DNA of 17,764 bases from Rickettsia typhi (GTDB lineage: Bacteria > Pseudomonadota > Alphaproteobacteria > Rickettsiales > UBA1997), in NCBI GenBank assembly GCA_945902255.1, contig CAMDMO010000020.1:1-17764 (forward strand), in the 5' to 3' direction. A program made the translations under genes and the position numbers. Position 1 is the first letter of the stretch. Each line of letters opens with the position of its first letter. Of the stretch, positions 13,003 to 17,764 are shown one piece after another. The notes under the pieces were generated by a model. It was not told where the DNA came from and made no database searches. It was given only the letters and a program-made list of their open reading frames with translations.

Positions 13003-13557
13003 ATGTCACTTTACGAAATTGTTGCTGTAGGTTTAATTTTAAGCGCTGATTCATTTTCTGCTGCTGTTGCCATGGGGCTTCGTCCATTTTCTAAAAAAGA
13101 CGCTTTTAAATTTGCGCTTTCATCGGGCGGAGCTGAAGCGTTAGTAACTTTAGCTGGCGCGATGGCCGGATTACATTTGATTAGCAAAATCAAATCTTTT
13201 GATCATTGGATTGCATTTGGACTATTAATGGCAGTGGCACTGCATATGGCTTATGAAGGACTTCATGACTTAATAAGCAAAAAAGTTAAAGTAGAAAAAC
13301 TTGATTTTCACAGTTTTACCAAAGTGCTAATTGTTTCATTTGCCACCAGTCTTGATGCTTTTGGCGTTGGAATTGGATTTGGCATAGCTCACAAGCCAAT
13401 AGTTCCCTACATCATTTCCATTGGCATATTTGCTTTTATTTCAACGATAGCCGGACTTTACTTAGCTAGAAAACTTTCCAAAAAATTTGGACCCCTTATC
13501 AGCTTGGTTGGCTCTATCATTTTAGGAATCATGGCCTTTCAGATGCTTAAAATTTAG
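13003..13557 (+). CDS. mntP: Manganese efflux pump MntP
   Basis: MntP exports Mn2+ across the inner membrane and protects against manganese excess. The 184-residue protein has six predicted membrane helices in two similar halves. Each half holds a conserved acidic motif: ADSFSAAVAMG with D16 and SLDAFGVGIGFG with D118, the same numbers as in E. coli MntP. The central loop carries the charged KKVKVEKLD segment. Upstream there is a three-armed repeat; I see no yybP-ykoY manganese riboswitch, which in some bacteria controls this gene. A terminator follows. With KatG and SelO downstream it fits a redox-stress neighbourhood, but is a separate unit. Confidence 0.93.
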   Translation: MSLYEIVAVGLILSADSFSAAVAMGLRPFSKKDAFKFALSSGGAEALVTLAGAMAGLHLISKIKSFDHWIAFGLLMAVALHMAYEGLHDLISKKVKVEKLDFHSFTKVLIVSFATSLDAFGVGIGFGIAHKPIVPYIISIGIFAFISTIAGLYLARKLSKKFGPLISLVGSIILGIMAFQMLKI

Positions 13558-13583
13558 GATTGCAACGCGCAACCCTCTTAATT

Positions 13584-13611
13584 AAAAGGTGCTGTGTAAC
13601 GCACTTTTTTT
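13584..13611 (+). terminator. Intrinsic terminator of mntP
   Basis: AAAAGGTGC (13584-13592) pairs with GCACTTTTT (13601-13609), one G-T pair included, around an 8-base loop. Seven T end the structure. Confidence 0.75.
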
Positions 13612-13624
13612 CGCGAGATTTATA

Positions 13625-13707
13625 GATCAAAAGAATTAAGGGAAATACTATCCAGATGTTGATTTAAAACCTTAGATCAATATGATATTGATGGTTCAAA
13701 TCTTTAG
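13625..13707 (+). pseudogene. Possible remnant of a decayed coding sequence
   Basis: Reading one frame gives GKYYPDVDLKP after a stop codon, and a one-base frame shift continues it as LDQYDIDGSNL then a stop. The two pieces abut and have a protein-like composition, as if a short C-terminus had suffered a stop and a frameshift. I do not recognise the parent protein, and chance is quite possible. Confidence 0.2.
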
Positions 13708-13727
13708 AAAAGAAAAGTTTAAGCATT

Positions 13728-13756
13728 TTGACGGTTGCGCAAAAAATCAGTAAATA
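13728..13756 (+). promoter_or_regulatory. Candidate promoter of selO
   Basis: TTGACG (13728-13733) and TAAATA (13751-13756) are 17 bp apart. The predicted start near 13763 lies after the in-frame TTG at 13735 and before the ATG at 13777, which supports the ATG as the start of selO with a very short leader. Confidence 0.5.
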
Positions 13757-13776
13757 AAAATAAAAAACCCTTAGCA

Positions 13777-15189
13777 ATGATTGAATTTTCTAACAGCTAT
13801 TTTGAAAAATTATCAAAAAAATTTTATCAGGAAATTGCGCCATTTAAGTTTAAAAATCCGCAACTGGCTTGTTTTAACGAAGATTTATCGCAAGAACTAA
13901 ATATTGATTTTAAGGAAAAGGAACTAGCGGAAATTCTTTCAGGGAAAAAGATTTTACCCACCTCAAAACCAATCGCCCTCGCCTATGCTGGACATCAATT
14001 TGGAAATTTTGTACCGCAACTTGGTGATGGTCGCGCAATTTTGCTTGGCGAAATTATTTCTCAAGATAAGCGGCTCTATGACTTACAACTAAAAGGCTCT
14101 GGCCCAACTGAATTCTCTCGGCGCGGCGATGGATTTGCAACTCTTGGCGCCGCAGTTCGCGAATATGCGGTTAGTGAAGCGATGCATTATCTTGGAGTTC
14201 CAACCACCCGCATTTTGGCAATTGTTAAAACCAATTCCGCGGTTTTTCGCGAAGAAGCTTTTTCTGGCGCGGTAATGGCGCGCATTGCTTTAAGCCATGT
14301 TAGAGTTGGAACTTTTGAATATTTTGCAGCGCGCGGTGATTTTTCTGCAATAAAAGAATTGGCAGATTACTGCATCTGGCGCCATTTTCCACAATGCCTT
14401 AATGATAAGAATCCTTATATAAGTTTTTTTAAAGAAGTGGTAACAAAACAAGCAAAATTAATTGCTAAATGGCTTTCCATTGGCTTTATTCATGGCGTGA
14501 TGAATAGTGACAATATGACAATTTCTGGACAAACTATTGATTTTGGACCCTGCGCTTTTTTAGATGAATATGATGAAAATAAAGTTTTTAGCTCAATTGA
14601 TTTACATGGAAGATATGCTTATTCAAACCAGTCAAAAATTGCCAAATGGAATTTATTTTCTTTAGCAAATTGCTTAGCGCCAATCTGCAATAATGATAAA
14701 AATTTGTTAGAAATTTTAGAAAATTTTGATGATGAATTTAAAAAATATTATCATCATGAAATGGCGAGAAAGCTTGGATTTATTGACTCTATAGACAACT
14801 CTCTAATATCAGATTTTCTAGCTTTGATGAAAAAACATAAAAGCGATTATAGCATAACTTTTAGAAAATTAAGTGATGCGCTAATTAGCGATATAAATCT
14901 TTTTAACAACGATTCTGATTTTGATTTATGGCTGAAAAAATGGCGCAATTTTTTAGCAAAAGAAAATAAAAACTTTGCCGAAATTTCTAATATTCTAAAT
15001 AAAACCAATCCCGCCATAATCGCTCGCAATCATATGGTTGAGAAAGTAATTGAGAGTGCAAATGATGATGATTTTGAACCACTACTTGATTTTGTCGCGG
15101 CATTAAAAACTCCTTTTGTAGAAAATTATAAATATTTTTCACCACCAAAAGAAGAGGAAAAAGTAACTCAAACTTTTTGCGGAACTTAG
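13777..15189 (+). CDS. selO: SelO (YdiU) protein adenylyltransferase
   Basis: SelO is a pseudokinase-fold enzyme that binds ATP in a flipped orientation and attaches AMP to Ser, Thr or Tyr of target proteins, with a role in redox stress. From the ATG the protein has 470 residues. Motifs in order are GHQFG (72-76), QLGDGRA (81-87), KGSGPT with K106, RRGDG (115-119), HGVMNSDN with D245 and N246, and DFGP with D255. These sit exactly seven positions before K113, D252, N253 and D262 of the Pseudomonas syringae enzyme. The end TFCGT carries the C-terminal Cys that corresponds to the selenocysteine/cysteine redox site of the family. A TTG 42 bp upstream would extend the frame, but a promoter overlaps it. 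Single gene with its own promoter. Confidence 0.93.
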   Translation: MIEFSNSYFEKLSKKFYQEIAPFKFKNPQLACFNEDLSQELNIDFKEKELAEILSGKKILPTSKPIALAYAGHQFGNFVPQLGDGRAILLGEIISQDKRLYDLQLKGSGPTEFSRRGDGFATLGAAVREYAVSEAMHYLGVPTTRILAIVKTNSAVFREEAFSGAVMARIALSHVRVGTFEYFAARGDFSAIKELADYCIWRHFPQCLNDKNPYISFFKEVVTKQAKLIAKWLSIGFIHGVMNSDNMTISGQTIDFGPCAFLDEYDENKVFSSIDLHGRYAYSNQSKIAKWNLFSLANCLAPICNNDKNLLEILENFDDEFKKYYHHEMARKLGFIDSIDNSLISDFLALMKKHKSDYSITFRKLSDALISDINLFNNDSDFDLWLKKWRNFLAKENKNFAEISNILNKTNPAIIARNHMVEKVIESANDDDFEPLLDFVAALKTPFVENYKYFSPPKEEEKVTQTFCGT

Positions 15190-15245
15190 AAATTCTTAAT
15201 TTTTTTTCAAAAATATTTTCTAAAAATGAGACAATAGAATCTGTT

Positions 15246-15273
15246 TTGGTATAAAATATATTAAACTTATAAT
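15246..15273 (+). promoter_or_regulatory. Promoter of katG
   Basis: TTGGTA (15246-15251) and a perfect TATAAT (15268-15273) are separated by 16 bp. The predicted start near 15280 gives a leader of about 70 nt. Confidence 0.6.
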
Positions 15274-15291
15274 TAGGTTATATTTTACCTA
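15274..15291. promoter_or_regulatory. Candidate operator at the katG transcription start
   Basis: TAGGT (15274-15278) and ACCTA (15287-15291) are exact inverses with an 8-base AT spacer, directly after the -10 box. A dimeric repressor bound here would block the start site. It does not match the OxyR four-tetranucleotide layout well; the regulator is unknown. Confidence 0.35.
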
Positions 15292-15348
15292 TCTGACTTT
15301 CCAAATATTTTGCTTATTCGATTTTATCCATTAACAAAATTTCTAATC

Positions 15349-17574
15349 ATGAAAATAAATAAACTTCTTTTAATCACTTCACTTGCAATTGCAGGATGCT
15401 CAACTGCCAACTCCAATCAGAATAATGGGACTTTTGAGGCGAAGCCAAATGAGTTTTGGTGGCCAAATAAAATAAATCTTTCACCTCTTCGCGCACAAGC
15501 AGCCGAATCTAATCCTTATGGTGAAAATTTTAACTATGCTAAAGAATTTGAAAAAGTTGATATCGCAGCTTTGAAAGCTGACATAAAAAAAGTAATGATG
15601 ACTTCACAAGATTGGTGGCCGTCAGATTATGGTAATTATGGTCCATTCTTTATTCGAATGGCTTGGCATAGCGCTGGAACTTATAGAATTGAAGATGGTC
15701 GCGGTGGTGCTGGTGGTGGACAACAAAGATTTGAACCACTTAATAGCTGGCCAGATAATGCTAGTCTTGACAAAGCTAGACGCTTGTTATGGCCGGTAAA
15801 ACAAAAATATGGTAAACAAGTTTCTTGGGCAGATTTAATGGTACTTTCTGGAAATGTTGCACTTGAATCAATGGGCTTTAAAACCATGGGATTTGCGGGT
15901 GGCCGAACTGACGATTTTGAACCTGATTTAGTTTATTGGGGCCCAGAAAATAAATTTATGGCAAGCGATCGTTTTGATAAAAATGGCAAATTAATAAAAA
16001 ATCTTGGCGCAACAACTATGGGATTGATTTATGTAAATCCTGAAGGTCCGAATGGCAATGGAGATCCAATTTCTGCTGCAGCACATATTCGTGAAACTTT
16101 TGGAAATATGGCGATGAATGATGAAGAAACCGTTGCCTTGATTGCCGGTGGTCACACTTTTGGTAAAAATCATGGCGCACATAAAGTTGATAAATGTGTT
16201 GGCACAGCCCCTGCTGGAAGCGAAATTGAAGCACAAGGTTTTGGCTGGAAAAATAAATGCGGCTCTGGCAAAGGTGTTGATACCATAACCAGTGGCTTGG
16301 AAGGTGCTTGGACATCTAATCCAACTAAATGGACAATGGAATATTTAAACAATTTATTTGCTTATAATTGGGTAAAAACCAAAAGTCCAGCTGGCGCAAT
16401 TCAATGGATTCCTGAAAAAAATCAAGCTGCAGAAACCGTTCCTGACGCTCATGATTCTTCAAAAAAACATACGCCAATCATGCTAACCACTGATTTATCA
16501 CTAAAAGAAGATCCAAAATATCGTGAAATTTCCAAACGCTTTTTAGAAAATCCAAAAGAGTTTGAAAAAGCTTTTGCTAAAGCGTGGTTTAAATTAACTC
16601 ATCGCGATATGGGGCCAAGAGCTAGATATGTTGGTAAGGAATCACCAGCAGAAGTTTTAATTTGGCAAGATCCAACTCCACAAATTAAATATAAAGCAAT
16701 TAATGCCGCTGAAATTGAAAAATTAAAAGCGCAAATCTTAAAATCCAATTTAAGCATTTCTGAGTTAGTTAGAACAGCTTGGGCATCTGCTGCCAGCTAT
16801 CGCGAAACCGATATGCGCGGTGGTGCAAATGGAGCAAGAATTCGTTTAGAGCCGCAAAAAAATTGGGAAGTTAATGATCCAAAAGAATTAGCCAAAGTTT
16901 TAGCGGTTTTAGAAAAAGTTCAAAAAGATTTTAATAAATCTCTGACTAACGACAAACAAGTTTCTTTGGCTGATGTAATTGTTTTGGGCGGAAATGCTGC
17001 AATTGAAAAAGCTGCGAAAGAAGCTGGGGTAAATATTAAAGTTCCTTTTGCAATCGGCAGAGCTGACGCCACTCAAGAACAAACTGATATAAAATCTTTC
17101 GCCCCTCTTGAGCCAAAATCTGATGGCTTTAGAAACTATTACAATAAAGATTCCATGAACTCACCAATCAATGCAATGATTGATAAAGCCAACATGTTAA
17201 ATTTAACAGTTCCAGAAATGACAGTTTTGGTTGGTGGTTTACGAGCTTTGGATGCAAATTCACAGCATTCTAAACAAGGTATTTTAACCAAACAGCCAGA
17301 AAAATTAACTAATGATTTTTTTGTTAACTTACTTGATATGTCAGTTGAATGGAAAAAATCTGCAAAATCAGAAGGCGCTTATGAGGCTCATGATCGCAAA
17401 ACTGGCGAGCTTAAATGGCAAGCAACTTCGGTTGATTTAATGTTTGGCTCAAGCTCAGAACTTCGCGCAATTGCAGAAGTTTATGCGAGTCATGATGGAA
17501 GAGAAAAATTCGTTAAAGATTTTGTAAAAGCTTGGGTGAAAGTTATGAATGCAGATCGTTTTGATTTAAAATAA
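15349..17574 (+). CDS. katG: Catalase-peroxidase with a lipoprotein-type signal peptide
   Basis: KatG is a bifunctional haem enzyme that removes H2O2 as catalase and broad peroxidase. From the ATG it has 741 residues. The N-terminal catalytic domain holds distal R103, W106 and H107 (RMAWHSAGTYR), Y228 in LIYVNPEGPNG, M254 in FGNMAMNDEE and proximal H269 in GGHTFGK. W106-Y228-M254 would form the covalent Trp-Tyr-Met adduct needed for catalase activity, one position off Mycobacterium tuberculosis numbering. The C-terminal half is the usual degenerate second peroxidase domain (about 435-735). Unusually, residues 1-17 are a signal peptide with lipobox IAGC (C17), followed by Ser at +2, predicting a lipid-anchored protein in the periplasm or outer membrane. 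An in-frame TTG 39 bp upstream is unlikely as the start, because it would bury the signal. Own promoter, putative operator and terminal hairpin. Confidence 0.95.
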   Translation: MKINKLLLITSLAIAGCSTANSNQNNGTFEAKPNEFWWPNKINLSPLRAQAAESNPYGENFNYAKEFEKVDIAALKADIKKVMMTSQDWWPSDYGNYGPFFIRMAWHSAGTYRIEDGRGGAGGGQQRFEPLNSWPDNASLDKARRLLWPVKQKYGKQVSWADLMVLSGNVALESMGFKTMGFAGGRTDDFEPDLVYWGPENKFMASDRFDKNGKLIKNLGATTMGLIYVNPEGPNGNGDPISAAAHIRETFGNMAMNDEETVALIAGGHTFGKNHGAHKVDKCVGTAPAGSEIEAQGFGWKNKCGSGKGVDTITSGLEGAWTSNPTKWTMEYLNNLFAYNWVKTKSPAGAIQWIPEKNQAAETVPDAHDSSKKHTPIMLTTDLSLKEDPKYREISKRFLENPKEFEKAFAKAWFKLTHRDMGPRARYVGKESPAEVLIWQDPTPQIKYKAINAAEIEKLKAQILKSNLSISELVRTAWASAASYRETDMRGGANGARIRLEPQKNWEVNDPKELAKVLAVLEKVQKDFNKSLTNDKQVSLADVIVLGGNAAIEKAAKEAGVNIKVPFAIGRADATQEQTDIKSFAPLEPKSDGFRNYYNKDSMNSPINAMIDKANMLNLTVPEMTVLVGGLRALDANSQHSKQGILTKQPEKLTNDFFVNLLDMSVEWKKSAKSEGAYEAHDRKTGELKWQATSVDLMFGSSSELRAIAEVYASHDGREKFVKDFVKAWVKVMNADRFDLK

Positions 17575-17580
17575 TTAAGT

Positions 17581-17605
17581 GTAGGAGGCTTACAAGGCCT
17601 CCTAC
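17581..17605 (+). terminator. Stem-loop after katG
   Basis: GTAGGAGGC (17581-17589) and GCCTCCTAC (17597-17605) pair perfectly around a 7-base loop, 7 bp after the stop codon. Only CTTAGC follows, without a T-tract, so it is a terminator of the non-canonical kind or a 3'-end stabiliser. Confidence 0.6.
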
Positions 17606-17639
17606 TTAGCGGATTAATAATATATAAACCGCAACAATT

Positions 17640-17764
17640 ATGTCTAAAAAAACTCTCAACTTTATTTTTGGTGACCAACTTTCTTTATCACTTCCTATTT
17701 TTCATGAAATCGATAAAGATCATGATTTGATTCTGATGTGCGAAGTGAAAGAAGAAACTGATTA
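17640..17764 (+). CDS. Photolyase/cryptochrome-related protein, N-terminal part (runs off the window)
   Basis: The visible 41 residues begin MSKKTLNFIFGDQLSLSL and continue ILMCEVKEETD. The pattern of a strand, GDQLS, then a strand ending in M-x-EV-x-EE is the start of deoxyribodipyrimidine photolyase-related proteins, the group of iron-sulfur bacterial cryptochromes and (6-4) photolyases. Such enzymes repair UV photoproducts or sense light using FAD. The flavin and iron-sulfur regions lie beyond the window, so the call depends on the N-terminus. No Shine-Dalgarno is visible. It lies 65 bp after katG, past its stem-loop. Confidence 0.75.
   Translation, partial: MSKKTLNFIFGDQLSLSLPIFHEIDKDHDLILMCEVKEETD

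Noticed and set aside
13735..13776. TTG start for selO
   Set aside because: A good promoter (13728-13756) overlaps it, and SelO proteins typically begin near the ATG at 13777.
15310..15348. TTG start for katG
   Set aside because: It would place 13 residues before a well-formed lipoprotein signal peptide; the ATG at 15349 begins exactly with the signal.

Overview
The window looks like chromosomal DNA from an AT-rich, Gram-negative alphaproteobacterium. The lipid A and outer-membrane genes lpxA and fabZ, a SecB chaperone, an encoded CCA on the tRNA, an alphaproteobacterial type of acetolactate synthase and a ComEC beginning with a charged-then-membrane N-terminus all point that way. The many palindromic intergenic repeats recall Rickettsiales/Holosporales-type genomes. 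However, branched-chain amino acid synthesis, gluconeogenesis and a catalase-peroxidase suggest a metabolically fuller relative than the classical reduced endosymbionts. This placement is inference from reading the proteins; no search was run.

Layout. Positions 1-2529 (minus strand) hold fabZ-lpxA-dnaQ, almost without gaps, followed by the start of comEC: fatty acid and lipid A synthesis, replication proofreading, DNA uptake. A divergent 163 bp promoter region leads to ilvI-ilvH (2693-4986, plus), the two subunits of acetolactate synthase, closed by a hairpin. The 458 bp gap that follows holds a degenerate pyrimidine-rich tandem array and a 102 bp palindrome, then the promoter of rpmG (ribosomal protein bL33) and a strong terminator. 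glpX, secB and a double-domain YceI protein (5707-8273) are closely spaced and probably co-transcribed. A well-formed promoter and a tRNA-Ser(GCU) with terminator follow.

Positions 8511-12970 look like an accessory stretch. It starts with inverted and direct copies of the tRNA-Ser 3' end interrupted by palindromic hairpins. It then carries a SIR2-like protein on the minus strand (candidate NAD-consuming defence protein), a divergent GNAT acetyltransferase, two kinds of large palindromes, an unrecognised 290-residue protein with a possible papain-like Cys/His pair, a second copy of the 102 bp palindrome, a secreted SGNH hydrolase, and a three-armed repeat upstream of mntP.

The right part (13003-17764) is again ordinary, with a stress theme: MntP manganese exporter, SelO protein AMPylase, a catalase-peroxidase with an apparent lipoprotein signal peptide (probably outside the cytoplasm), and the start of a photolyase-related gene. 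Manganese balance, SelO, KatG and photorepair are all oxidative or light stress functions, but each seems to have its own transcription unit.

Almost no gene in the window has a recognisable Shine-Dalgarno sequence. The best candidates for something not yet described are the tRNA-Ser-derived composite repeat at 8447-8684, the 290-residue protein at 10846-11718, and the SIR2 protein in its repeat-bounded context.
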